Shown piece after piece: positions 1 to 8,292 of a DNA stretch of 46,688 nt. The stretch comes from DATMBL01 sp050735975 (lineage in GTDB: Bacteria > Desulfobacterota > Binatia > UBA9968). A model generated the notes under the pieces. The model ran no database searches. It was given only the letters and a program-made list of their open reading frames with translations, and was not told the DNA's origin. Position numbers and translations under genes: made by a program. The first letter of the stretch is position 1, and every line of letters begins with the position of its first letter. The stretch lies in assembly GCA_050735975.1 (NCBI GenBank), contig JBOHVS010000047.1, positions 1 to 46,688 of the forward strand, written 5' to 3'.

Positions 1-100
1 CCAAAGAGAACCCCCCAGGTTGTAAAAATAACAGGAGTCGAAGAACTAGATCTAATTGACAAGCTCGATTACTTTTAAGAATCTCCGGAGGATCAGGAAA

Positions 101-349
101 ATGAAAACAATGTGGATTTTAGCGGGAGCGATCAGCTGTTTAGCCTTCTCATTTCAGCCCGTGTGGGGAAAGTGCGCGCCACTCATTAAAGAGGGACGTG
201 CGCAGTTGGCCGACGCCAAACTGTCTAAGAGTGACGAAGCGAAGGTGAAGGGGCTGCTCGACGAGGCCGATCAGCTGCGCGAAGCCGGCAAGCACCGCGA
301 CGGAGTGAAAAAAGCCAATGAGGCTTTGAACATACTGAAGAAAAAATAG
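101..349 (+). CDS. small exported hypothetical protein
   Basis: An 82-residue protein of unknown function. The ATG at 101 is preferred over an upstream in-frame start at 56 because a GGAGG Shine-Dalgarno lies 9 bases before it and because translation then begins directly with a signal peptide: MKTMW, a hydrophobic stretch, and a likely cleavage after VWG at about residue 23. The mature part (about 60 residues) is Lys/Glu/Ala-rich and predicted helical, ending in a pattern resembling a single TPR-like helical hairpin (KVKGLLDEADQLREAGKH, then KANEALNIL). It stands alone upstream of the sensor kinase, about 260 bases away, so no operon link is evident. The periplasmic location is inferred from the signal peptide. 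I do not recognise a named family. Confidence 0.7.
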   Translation: MKTMWILAGAISCLAFSFQPVWGKCAPLIKEGRAQLADAKLSKSDEAKVKGLLDEADQLREAGKHRDGVKKANEALNILKKK

Positions 350-610
350 ACCAATCCCCTTCCATACGACGATCGGCGACGCGAGATCCGGCTTTCGTCC
401 AGGTAATTCGGCGCCGGGGAACTGACTCCGATTATGACCCGAGCGGGCAACCCACTCGACCTTTGACTTGCTCGAGAAGCGGTTATTATTGAGACTTTTC
501 CTCCCCCCATATTCAAGTTTACACGGACCGCACAAAAAGCCAGGCTCGAACTCGGTCGTCCGAACGCTGAGGTTCGAACGCCCTAGCGATGTTCCAACAC
601 GGGCTTTGAC

Positions 611-2245
611 GTGATTCCCCGCTTCAAGACGATCCGACATAGCTTGCCCATCAAGGTCACGATTTTGATCGTCGTGATCTTGATCGCCGGTTTCGGCGGG
701 CTTTTGATAGTGAACATCCGGCGCGAAGCAGATTCTCTGATAGAGAAGTATGAGGAAACAGCCCGCCTCCTGGCGGCTTCGATCACGACGAGCATTCGGA
801 ACGGCATGCTCGAAAGCCGGCCGGACATCATCATTCGACTGATCAATGAGCTGAAGGAGAAGCTCACAGAGGTACGCCGCATAGACCTCTATCGCCGAAA
901 TGGCGTTCCGGCGTTCACAGATCTCGAAACCGTCAACGAGGTAGACCGGTTCACGGGTCTCGAGCCCGAGTTCATAGAGAGGATTTCCAAAATGCGCGCC
1001 GAGCCGGGGCCTCGAATCGAACATCCGCTCTTCACTCTGGCCGTAGAAAAGCAAGTGCCTTATGAATCTTACGAGTCTCTCGATGGGGGCCGGGTGCTGA
1101 CCCTCTTCGAACCGCTGAAAAATTCGACGGATTGCCAGGAGTGCCACGGGAAGAATCACAAGGTCCGAGGCGTTCTTCGGATCAGCCTGGGACTTGAAAA
1201 GCTCGACGCCGAGCTGCGTGAGGCACGCAATCGCCAGTTTGGCATTGCGCTCTTTACAATCTTAGGAGTTACAGCCGGGGTTATAATGTTCATGGGACGA
1301 GTTGTCCTGAGGCCTATTGGTAAAGTGGTTCAGGTTGCGCAGAAAATCGGCTCCGGAGATCTCAATGCTCGGGTCGATCTCACCAGCGAAGACGAAATCG
1401 GTCAATTGAGCAGCGCCATCAACGAGATGGCCGGGCATCTCAAGAAAGCATACGGCGAACTCGAATCAGAAATTGTCGAGCGGACGCGGGCGGAGCAGGA
1501 GCTTACCCGCAGTCTGGACCGTTTGAAACTTCAGGCCCTGGAGCTGGAGAAGGCGAATAGCGTCAAGTCGGAGTTTCTGGGTGTCATGTCACACGAACTA
1601 AGGACGCCGCTCAACGTTATTCTCGGTTATACGTGGCTGCTGAGCCAAAGAGGCTTGGGTGAAATCAGCGCCAAGCAGGAGCAAACGCTCGTAAAGCTTG
1701 AGAGACAATCACGCATGCTATTGACGATGGTCAACAGCATCCTGGAAGCAAGCAAGATTGAAGCTGAAGCTTCCACGGCCGAGACCTACGAGGTTCGTTT
1801 GAGTCGTTTATTCGAAGATCTCCAATCAACTTCTGCCATTCTTGTGGATAAGGACGTAGCCCTTCATTGGGATTACCCTGCGGATCTTCCGGTCATCAAG
1901 ACAGATGGCGGGAAGCTTCGACAGATTCTGCAAAATATCATCAATAACGCGCTTAAATTTACAGACAAGGGCGCGGTGACCGTGTCCGCCCGAGTAGATA
2001 CAGAGGCGAAAATCCTCGAAGTCTCAGTGGAGGACACAGGAATAGGGATCTCTGAAGAATCGTTACCGACAGTTTTTGAAATGTTTCGCCAGATCGATAG
2101 CTCGGACACGAGGCGGTACGGCGGAGTTGGATTGGGACTTTATATCGTGAAGAAATTCACTGACCTGTTGGGAGGAACCGTTGAAGTGAAGAGCGCGCAG
2201 GGCCAGGGAAGTGTTTTTACCGTCAGGATACCTTATCAGAACTGA
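611..2245 (+). CDS. membrane sensor histidine kinase with periplasmic c-type heme motif (DUF3365-like), HAMP, HisKA, HATPase
   Basis: A 544-residue sensor kinase starting at GTG 611. Order seen: TM helix at about 14-36, periplasmic sensor at 37-210, TM helix at 211-233, HAMP at about 234-285, a coiled-coil linker, HisKA with SHELRTPLN (phospho-acceptor His328), then HATPase_c with N-box NIINNALKF (442-450), G1 DTGIGI (475-480) and G2 GGVGLGL (504-510). The sensor contains CQECH at 175-179, a single c-type heme attachment motif followed by KNHKVRGVLRISLGL, typical of DUF3365/Tll0287-like heme sensors of redox state or diatomic gases. There is no receiver domain, and no response-regulator gene lies beside it, so it is an orphan kinase whose partner is elsewhere. 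Heme binding is inferred from the motif and would need periplasmic cytochrome c maturation. Confidence 0.93.
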   Translation: MIPRFKTIRHSLPIKVTILIVVILIAGFGGLLIVNIRREADSLIEKYEETARLLAASITTSIRNGMLESRPDIIIRLINELKEKLTEVRRIDLYRRNGVPAFTDLETVNEVDRFTGLEPEFIERISKMRAEPGPRIEHPLFTLAVEKQVPYESYESLDGGRVLTLFEPLKNSTDCQECHGKNHKVRGVLRISLGLEKLDAELREARNRQFGIALFTILGVTAGVIMFMGRVVLRPIGKVVQVAQKIGSGDLNARVDLTSEDEIGQLSSAINEMAGHLKKAYGELESEIVERTRAEQELTRSLDRLKLQALELEKANSVKSEFLGVMSHELRTPLNVILGYTWLLSQRGLGEISAKQEQTLVKLERQSRMLLTMVNSILEASKIEAEASTAETYEVRLSRLFEDLQSTSAILVDKDVALHWDYPADLPVIKTDGGKLRQILQNIINNALKFTDKGAVTVSARVDTEAKILEVSVEDTGIGISEESLPTVFEMFRQIDSSDTRRYGGVGLGLYIVKKFTDLLGGTVEVKSAQGQGSVFTVRIPYQN

Positions 2246-2326
2246 AGGTCGGTAAGCGCAATCAAGCTATCGGGTTTGTCCTCGTTCAGGAACTGTTTCT
2301 TCTTATCTCCTCAATGCTCACTTATT

Positions 2327-3895
2327 CTAGCCAAACATATCCAACTGCAATTTTGACACAGGCTTCGAAAAGTCTGGAATCAACTGTGAAATAGCCGACG
2401 CATTTACGTTGGCGAGTTCGCGCGGTTCGAGTTTGTGAAGGCCTCCGCCGTAAACCCTCCCCTCACCGGGGAGACGGTCCGGAGCAAGCTCGTTGAGAAC
2501 CTCCCAGATGCGGCGGATGAGTGCCGGATCGCGTTCCAAGGAACGCGCGAGGAGTGGGGTCGGATACATCGCTAGATAGACGTTCGCCACGGTCGCGCGC
2601 GAGTTGTTCAAGGTGAAACGGAACGGCCGTTTGCGTTTTGCGTCCTTGCGCCCGAGGTACGTACAGACAATGGGCGCGGGTGGGCGGTGCTCCTGCGAGT
2701 ACCAGGGGGATCGGTGGCAACAGAGATAGCGCTGATGCAGTCCGCGTGCCTTTCCGTCCTCTAAGTACGTCCAAAGCGTGGGGAAACGGGCCTTAATTTC
2801 CTCCTCGTTCAGCCGGGTATCTAGCAAGAAGAGGCGCCGCTCGATGCTCGGATTTCCTTCTTCATCAGCCTTGATCTCGTCCTCTGGCAGATAGCGGGGG
2901 CTCGGCAATATGGGTCGGTAAAGCTCTTTCGGGAGACCGCGCGCCGCTAGCCCTTCTTCTGGCAGGATGAAATAACTGTTGTCGCCGGTAGCCAGGCCGC
3001 GCTTAATTTGGAAGAAGTCCGCGATAGTCGGAGTTGCTTCCCTGGAGCGTATGTCGGCAGAAGGAAAACGAGTCCATTTCAATTCATGGGCGAGCACCTT
3101 GGCCGGAATCCTGCGGAAGAGTTTTGGTTCCAATAGCGTCCCACCAAAACTGAATGTTACCTCGTGATCCGCAGGCGGTGGCGCATTGCGGAACCAAACG
3201 ACGGCCGATGAAACCAGGGCATCTGAAAACTGCACCTCGTGAGGATCGAAACGGTGTATATGCAAAAGCGTGACGCGTTCAAGCAGATATCGCTTTACGG
3301 TCTGGCCGTAGTTCACATCCATGAACTCACTCGGAATGAGCCAGCCCGCGATGGCGTCTTGCGCCATCCATGCGTGTGAGAGACCAAGGAAATGGCAATA
3401 CAATCCGGCGAGGCCGCTAATCTTCATCCGACTCGCCTTTAGCGTCCGCACCTGAAGGCGACTCTTCTCTCCGTTCTGTAAATGGTGGTGCCGGACGTAA
3501 GGCGGATTGCAAATAATAAGGTTGAAGCGAGCGGAGGCTTCCTCCTCTGTAAAGTCGGAGAGCCTAAGGGCTAGACCAGAGTTCTCCCAAAGACTTGATG
3601 CAGGGACACCGTAGTGCGGGTCCACTTCGAAGCCGAGAGCCTCTGAAATGCGCTGCTCCGGCAGGAGCCTTCTCAGAGCCGAGTAGAAAGCACCGGTGCC
3701 AATCGCGGGCTCCAGGAAGCGTACCTTCTCGCCTGCCGGAAAAAGAGTCGCCGCATATTTAATGATGTCCTCTGCCAGCGCGGCTGGCGTAGCGAATTGT
3801 CCGAGCCGGTTACGCTCGACTTGGCCTTTCTTAGCATCGAGCTCGGCTTGCAGCGCAATTCGCTGTGTTTCAAGGCTACCGATCACTTGACCCAT
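2327..3895 (-). CDS. class I N6-adenine-type DNA methyltransferase (Eco57I/HsdM-like, NPPY)
   Basis: A 522-residue SAM-dependent DNA methyltransferase. The N-terminus is helical and polar, followed by the LGQFATP box (31-37) common to N6-adenine methylases of the M.PstI/Eco57I sort. SAM motif I is LEPAIGTGAF (61-70) and the catalytic motif IV is NPPY (130-133). The long C-terminal half (about 250-522) would be the target-recognition region. It lies 39 bases downstream of the NotI-like endonuclease gene on the same strand and is presumably co-transcribed. NPPY predicts adenine-N6 methylation, which could not protect an all-G/C NotI site, so it either serves another specificity or shows that the neighbouring nuclease recognises an A-containing sequence. 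Family assignment is secure; the target is unknown. Confidence 0.9.
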   Translation of the reverse strand: MGQVIGSLETQRIALQAELDAKKGQVERNRLGQFATPAALAEDIIKYAATLFPAGEKVRFLEPAIGTGAFYSALRRLLPEQRISEALGFEVDPHYGVPASSLWENSGLALRLSDFTEEEASARFNLIICNPPYVRHHHLQNGEKSRLQVRTLKASRMKISGLAGLYCHFLGLSHAWMAQDAIAGWLIPSEFMDVNYGQTVKRYLLERVTLLHIHRFDPHEVQFSDALVSSAVVWFRNAPPPADHEVTFSFGGTLLEPKLFRRIPAKVLAHELKWTRFPSADIRSREATPTIADFFQIKRGLATGDNSYFILPEEGLAARGLPKELYRPILPSPRYLPEDEIKADEEGNPSIERRLFLLDTRLNEEEIKARFPTLWTYLEDGKARGLHQRYLCCHRSPWYSQEHRPPAPIVCTYLGRKDAKRKRPFRFTLNNSRATVANVYLAMYPTPLLARSLERDPALIRRIWEVLNELAPDRLPGEGRVYGGGLHKLEPRELANVNASAISQLIPDFSKPVSKLQLDMFG

Positions 3896-3934
3896 GATCA
3901 GATTCCACTGTCTCAGCAGCTTAGGTTAACATAG

Positions 3935-5080
3935 TCATGAGCCAGCTGGATTTCGGGCAACCTGAAGTTCGGGCCACCAAGCAAGCAATCGTCGACTAAT
4001 CGACGCTAGCACCCGATCGGCACTGCCCGTACCTGCCACGGCGGCTTGCGGAGCGACCTTAAGCGCGTAGTGGGCAATGGCATCCGCATCCGTTGCGATC
4101 ACCCGACGGAGCGTTATCGCGTTTGGTGTTGTGTTCGCTGATGGCTCAATGTCGAAAATGTAGATCCAAGCTGCAATTCGGGATCCGAGGACTTTGCCAG
4201 GTTCGACTAATGCAAACGTCCCGTCGTCTCGAGAAGTGAGCTCGGGAACCCCGAGGTGGCGTTGCCAACTGTCCCATACGGATTGCGGCAGAGCGAGGAC
4301 GCAACCGCCGCAATCGACGTCGGCACCAATTTGGAACTTCAACATCATTTGATAGAAGGTCCGCTTAAATACGTTTGCGATGTTCGGACCTTCCACCTTC
4401 TCCCCGAGCCAGCGGGTATTTTTAACCAACTCAGTATGGAAAGCGGAACCGTGCAGACGGCGTGCGTCCGTAAGGTTGTTGACGGCGGCTCTATATGAGC
4501 CGTGGTAGTCCATCGTTTGGACTTCCAGAATGCCGTAACGTCCTAGCCGATATGAGCCGGCCTCACGACGAACTTCGACGAGTGTGAAATCGAATGAAAG
4601 TTCGGGCGAACGATCAGTGTGGGCGATGGAGATCTCCCCGCCAAGTTTCGACTGGAGATAGACGACACCCGCATGACCGGAAGCGATTCGGCGAGCGAAC
4701 TTCTTACGCCGTGCCGGATCTGCAAGAGTGGGCCCGGGCACTACTGTTACACCGAGTTCCGCTCGCACGCCAAACAAACGACGGGCAACATCGTCAACGA
4801 GTGGATGGTCGAGAGCACGATAAGGGCACACGAGCCAATCCTGGCGCTGACGATTGCTGACGCTACTGACCGTGCAAATGCCCCTAGCGCTTTCCGGTTT
4901 GACGCAAGGTTGGGTTCTGCCCGTCGCCTCCGAGAGAAAAGGGCAACGGCCAGACTGCTGGTCACTAAGGGCCTTCGAAGTCGCTGCCACAACGGGATAA
5001 ACCCGGTGGCCGAACCACTCAGAAACGAAGTTACCCGAATCGGTGGACGACTTGCTAGGCCCGCCTTTAGGACTCGCCAT
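3935..5080 (-). CDS. NotI-family type II restriction endonuclease
   Basis: A 381-residue protein that I place in the NotI restriction endonuclease family. The N-terminal part has the four-cysteine iron site of that family: CPFL (C46), CVK (C59), GICTVS (C69) and LVCPYR (C85), preceded by SEWFGH. A PD-(D/E)XK core follows: E149 (GGEIS), D164 (FDFTLVEV), E186 and Q188 (LEVQTMD). These spacings of 15, 22 and 2 residues equal those I recall for NotI catalytic residues E145, D160, E182 and Q184. NotI itself cuts GCGGCCGC; whether this homologue does is not shown by the sequence. Its start overlaps the upstream methyltransferase gene by 14 bases and a second methyltransferase follows, so the three form one restriction-modification operon. 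All key residues are intact, so it is probably active. Confidence 0.9.
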   Translation of the reverse strand: MASPKGGPSKSSTDSGNFVSEWFGHRVYPVVAATSKALSDQQSGRCPFLSEATGRTQPCVKPESARGICTVSSVSNRQRQDWLVCPYRALDHPLVDDVARRLFGVRAELGVTVVPGPTLADPARRKKFARRIASGHAGVVYLQSKLGGEISIAHTDRSPELSFDFTLVEVRREAGSYRLGRYGILEVQTMDYHGSYRAAVNNLTDARRLHGSAFHTELVKNTRWLGEKVEGPNIANVFKRTFYQMMLKFQIGADVDCGGCVLALPQSVWDSWQRHLGVPELTSRDDGTFALVEPGKVLGSRIAAWIYIFDIEPSANTTPNAITLRRVIATDADAIAHYALKVAPQAAVAGTGSADRVLASISRRLLAWWPELQVARNPAGS

Positions 5081-6062
5081 CGAAAAAGATCAATGCATCG
5101 CATGCATTGCGAGCTGCCTTCACGTAGTCGGGCACGACTTCAAAGCCGATTCCGGACCGGCCACTCGCTAGCGCAACGGCAAGCGCCCGGCCAGTGCCAC
5201 AAAATGGGTCTACTACTACACCTCCAGGAGGGCACGAGCTTTCGATACGCGGACGGATCAGTTCGGCAGGGAAGGTCGCAGTATGGCCTTCCTCCCCGGC
5301 ACGAACGTTGTAAGTTACAACATCTGTTGCTCGCAGCTCCACCTTGCTGATGTCGTAATAGTACTTCGGCCGGCCTTCTTTCGGGCGTTTGACGAAATGG
5401 AAGAGGTGCTCGTGAGACAACCGCAGACGGTCACGCTCAGGCCGCGGGGGAACATTGGGCTTCGACCATATCAGATCGTTACGGAGAATCCAGCGCCGCT
5501 CCTGCATCGCAATTGCGAACCGCGCGGGAATAAGAAGCAGTTGTTTTTCCTGCCGATACCCACCCATGGGTGTACGCCGTCGCTCACGCGGATTGTCGCC
5601 GAGCCCCTGTCGCCCGTTTTGTCGGATGCTGGACCAACGAGCAAAATAGGTGTCCCCGATGTTGATCCACATGCTGCCGCCCGGTTTCAGGCACGTATGC
5701 GCGGCATCCAGAATCTCGACTAGGTGATGCACAAACCATTCGGGGAAAGGCTCTAGTCCGAGGAAGCCACCATGCTGCCTGTACCATTCATAGGGTGGCG
5801 ATGTGACAGTCTCGCGCGTTCCCTGCCACTCCTTGGCGATCCCCCAGTTGTGATTCTGACGATACGTCCGATGGCCCCAGTAAGGTGGACTCGTGATGAT
5901 CAGGTCAACGCTTGATTTAGGAAGCTGACGCAAAAGGTCGAATGCGTCACCCAGTTCAATGCGATAAGTCGGACGGAATTGCTTGGAAATAGTCTCCTCG
6001 CGTGGTGCGCGCTGAGCCTGCCAGCTTAACCAGAAATCGTTTTGCACAATTGGAATTCGCAT
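5067..6062 (-). CDS. beta-class DNA methyltransferase, N4-cytosine type (TSPPYW)
   Basis: A 331-residue site-specific DNA methyltransferase. The catalytic motif IV TSPPYW lies near the N-terminus (57-62), and the SAM-binding motif DPFCGTG lies near the C-terminus, which is the beta-class order. SPPY instead of D/NPPY points to N4-methylcytosine as product. It is the first gene of the restriction-modification operon and overlaps the NotI-like endonuclease start by 14 bases, suggesting translational coupling. Having the methylase translated first fits the need to protect host DNA before the nuclease appears. As a cytosine methylase it is the natural cognate enzyme for a NotI-like, all-G/C target. 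An upstream GATCTCTGTTTC-type leader gives no strong Shine-Dalgarno. Specificity is inferred, not shown. Confidence 0.9.
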   Translation of the reverse strand: MRIPIVQNDFWLSWQAQRAPREETISKQFRPTYRIELGDAFDLLRQLPKSSVDLIITSPPYWGHRTYRQNHNWGIAKEWQGTRETVTSPPYEWYRQHGGFLGLEPFPEWFVHHLVEILDAAHTCLKPGGSMWINIGDTYFARWSSIRQNGRQGLGDNPRERRRTPMGGYRQEKQLLLIPARFAIAMQERRWILRNDLIWSKPNVPPRPERDRLRLSHEHLFHFVKRPKEGRPKYYYDISKVELRATDVVTYNVRAGEEGHTATFPAELIRPRIESSCPPGGVVVDPFCGTGRALAVALASGRSGIGFEVVPDYVKAARNACDALIFFDGES

Positions 6063-6132
6063 GAAACAGAGATCTTTCAGATTCGTAAGAAACTAGCGAG
6101 AAGCGATGCCTCACATGTCGTAGTCAACTCGG

Positions 6133-6419
6133 CTAATATACACGCCCAATGACCGATTTACCACCAGAACGTACGCAGCGGCGACAACTCGCTTTCGCAA
6201 GCGCCCATCCACCACCCAGGCCAAAAACACGATATGCTCTTTACTAAGAGGTGGCGTAGTTGTGAAGCAGTAGATACACTGACCTATACTCCGCAGTACT
6301 TGACGGGGCTGCTGCTGGGCGACTGCTATTGCAGACCTCGCATCCCATTCCTGAGTCGAGATTGTTGCTTGCTTATAATCGTGACCAGGAAGCTGGACGT
6401 TGCTCCGCAGTGCGGACAA
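6133..6419 (-). pseudogene. HNH endonuclease remnant, frameshifted
   Basis: A broken HNH nuclease gene of the kind with a CIYC zinc knuckle followed by an EHI motif. One frame reads IGQCIYCFTTTPPLSKEHIV, then changes to nonsense. In the next frame the DNA from about 6218 downward reads LGGGWALAKASCRRC, exactly the continuation expected for this family (HIVxxALGG...ASCxxC). The two parts join if one base was lost in the GGCCTGGG stretch near 6217-6222. After CRRC the product ends at a stop at 6133, far short of a full-length protein, so the 3' part is also missing. The 5' limit is uncertain because only a TTG start is available at 6419. The flanking 240 bases (6420-6659) hold no gene I can recognise. 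Confidence 0.65.
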
Positions 6420-6659
6420 GGACCCGAATGGGCGATTCCCACCTCAATTCGGCAAGCCTTGGAGTATCTGTGTTCGTTCATCCCTATTGCTCCACATCCT
6501 TCTAATCCCAACATCAGGGACAGACAAAGACAGGCTGATTTAATGGGCAGAACATGTTTTGAAAACTAAGTGTCCCCTTTTGATTCGTTACGTCTCTCAT
6601 TAGCTCGGTCCACCGTTTCGAATCGCCCGACGACGACGAAGGTGGGCTGAATTTTATGC

Positions 6660-7567
6660 TTAGGTATCTTCTGATTTTTCTCGCTTCCACTTTCCGTGAA
6701 TCTTCTTCGCTTCTGGGTCTTGGACAATACTGAACTTTAACACCGATCCATCAGTATCGAGATGCTGTCCGGTAGAAATCATTAGCCCATTGATTTTCAT
6801 ATGCGTTTGCTTCACATCAGCAAAACGTCTGGTGCCATGTACTATAAACTTCAAATTGGATATATCGACTTCTTCTCCGCCGGTTAATTGAACCGTAAAC
6901 CCGGGAAAGGTTTGGGAGCTTTCAACATATAAAGTTTTCGAGAGGTTCTCTTTCGTCTTAAAAAGGCCTAAGAAGTTAGCTTTCGCTTTCTCTTGAATTC
7001 GTGGCAACAAGAACTCCAGGAAGAAATACTCGAAAGTTTCTTTAATTGAGCCTACTTCGTTTCCGTCCTTTAAAACAACAGAATTTAGCCCCAAGTCTCT
7101 GAGCGATCTATAGACCTCAGCCTCTTTAAAAAGAACATCATGCAGACGATAGTTTTCGCCTGATAAAACCACAACACCAGGTTTTATAGGATATGTTTCC
7201 CAGTCGGTCTCTACCGCCTCTTCTGCGGTTAACGTATCAATTCCATAGATTCGCGCCTTATTTATAGCGGATTCGGTGAAGCCCTCCTTGGACACGGCAA
7301 CTACTTTGTCGACGGCTAACGAACTGGTTTTCCCAATAAGTCCGTCAATCCATTCAACGCTGCCTTTCCTTGAGCGATCCCGGCATTCGATTGCCATTTT
7401 GAAATCGTGGTGTGCTAGCGATATTCAACCAGAATATCTACCTCTCGTAAGGTGTTGGCGTCTTTATCAAACGCCATCCCCGATTCGGTCACCTTTCCAC
7501 CGTGAGGTGTAATTTGCTTATATATTGTGGCGATCAATTCTTGAAAATCGTTAGTTCTCTTTGGCAT
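6660..7567 (-). pseudogene. restriction-endonuclease-like protein (REVD...AIECRDR), split by a frameshift
   Basis: Two adjacent minus-strand frames together make one PD-(D/E)XK protein. The 5' part (7567 to about 7415) begins MPKRTNDFQELIATIYKQI and ends REVDILVEYR before a TAG. The 3' part (from about 7420 to 6660) continues in another frame as LAHHDFKMAIECRDRSRKGS, then VEWIDGLIGK and VDKVVAVSKEGFTE. In intact members of this family the R-x-V-D strand and the IEC-x-D/K strand are separated by only about 12 residues, which is what results if one base is added at TATCGCTAGC (about 7416-7420). The 5' part carries the catalytic Asp and the 3' part the Glu and following polar residue, so neither half alone would be active. 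Cause: a real mutation or a single-base sequencing error. The DNA is A+T-rich compared with the operons on either side. Confidence 0.7.
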
Positions 7568-7714
7568 TTCGTCTCTTATGCTAACGCCTACACTCAACCG
7601 CGTCTGAGAGACATCTCTTTGCAGCGAGTTGTTAGGCCAAAAGGTAATAACTCAAGACACCGGTTCTACTGATAACCTTATAGATTCTGGATCCCAATTC
7701 AGCCACGACAGTCT

Positions 7715-8251
7715 TCATTGCCGATTCACTGTGTCTATTAACCGACGCCAGTCCACGAATCGTCCAAGATTTTCGAAGGACTCCAAGTCAATCACAGGAC
7801 CTCTCAATTCCTTTTTGAATCTCCGAAGTCTTTGACCCAACCGGTTGAAGATTTGCTCAGATGTCTCTTCGTCACTGGGCCATATTTCGAAAGCCTTACC
7901 ATGATGAATGAAACGTTTTTTCCTCAACTGCCAACTAAAGCGTTTTGCCTTTATAGACCAATGCTCACCCTGGAGTTTGTTTCCAAGCCTGTATACCCGT
8001 ACCCATCCGACGATCTGATTAAATCTCCAAGGTCCCATGGACTTCTCCCACAGAATACTATGGCAGAGCCTCCGGTCTTCTTCGCTTGGCTCGTACTCCA
8101 ATCCTTTCGCTCTCAGGTCCCCTGTTGTCCTCTCTTCGTATGTTCTTAACTTCTTCTCGTACCGGGCGTTGAAGCTGGCCTCCTCGCACCAGTAGATCGG
8201 TATATCAAGGAGATACGTCATCGACCCTTTCGTTCCTGATGATTTGGCCAT
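7715..8251 (-). CDS. hypothetical protein in defence island
   Basis: A 178-residue protein that I do not recognise. It is basic and rich in aromatic and charged residues, with no signal peptide or membrane segment. Recognisable stretches include the start MAKSSGTKGSMTYLLDIPIYWCEE and a Lys/Arg-rich centre (WSIKAKRFSWQLRKKRF). The ATG at 8251 sits 41 bases after the stop of the membrane-anchored Mrr-type nuclease gene on the same strand, so the two are probably co-transcribed, which suggests a role linked to that nuclease. Base composition is A+T-rich like its neighbours. No catalytic motif could be identified, so any functional label would be a guess. Confidence 0.6.
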   Translation of the reverse strand: MAKSSGTKGSMTYLLDIPIYWCEEASFNARYEKKLRTYEERTTGDLRAKGLEYEPSEEDRRLCHSILWEKSMGPWRFNQIVGWVRVYRLGNKLQGEHWSIKAKRFSWQLRKKRFIHHGKAFEIWPSDEETSEQIFNRLGQRLRRFKKELRGPVIDLESFENLGRFVDWRRLIDTVNRQ

Positions 8252-8292
8252 GAACGGTCACTTCCACCAAAGCCTTAAAGGTTACATACTTT

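Noticed and set aside
565..600. T-loop-like GGTTCGAACGCCC as part of a tRNA
   Set aside because: No acceptor, D or anticodon stems fit around it.
149..1159. Long minus-strand open frame (336 codons) opposite the sensor kinase
   Set aside because: It is antisense to a well-supported histidine kinase, has low-complexity composition and no family-like motifs.
4619..5350. Plus-strand open frame of 243 codons over the NotI-like and methyltransferase genes
   Set aside because: It overlaps two genes with intact catalytic motifs on the other strand and shows no domain.
7415..7597. Programmed frameshifting to join the two parts of the endonuclease-like gene
   Set aside because: There is no slippery heptamer or downstream structure at TATCGCTAGC, so mutation or sequence error is more likely.
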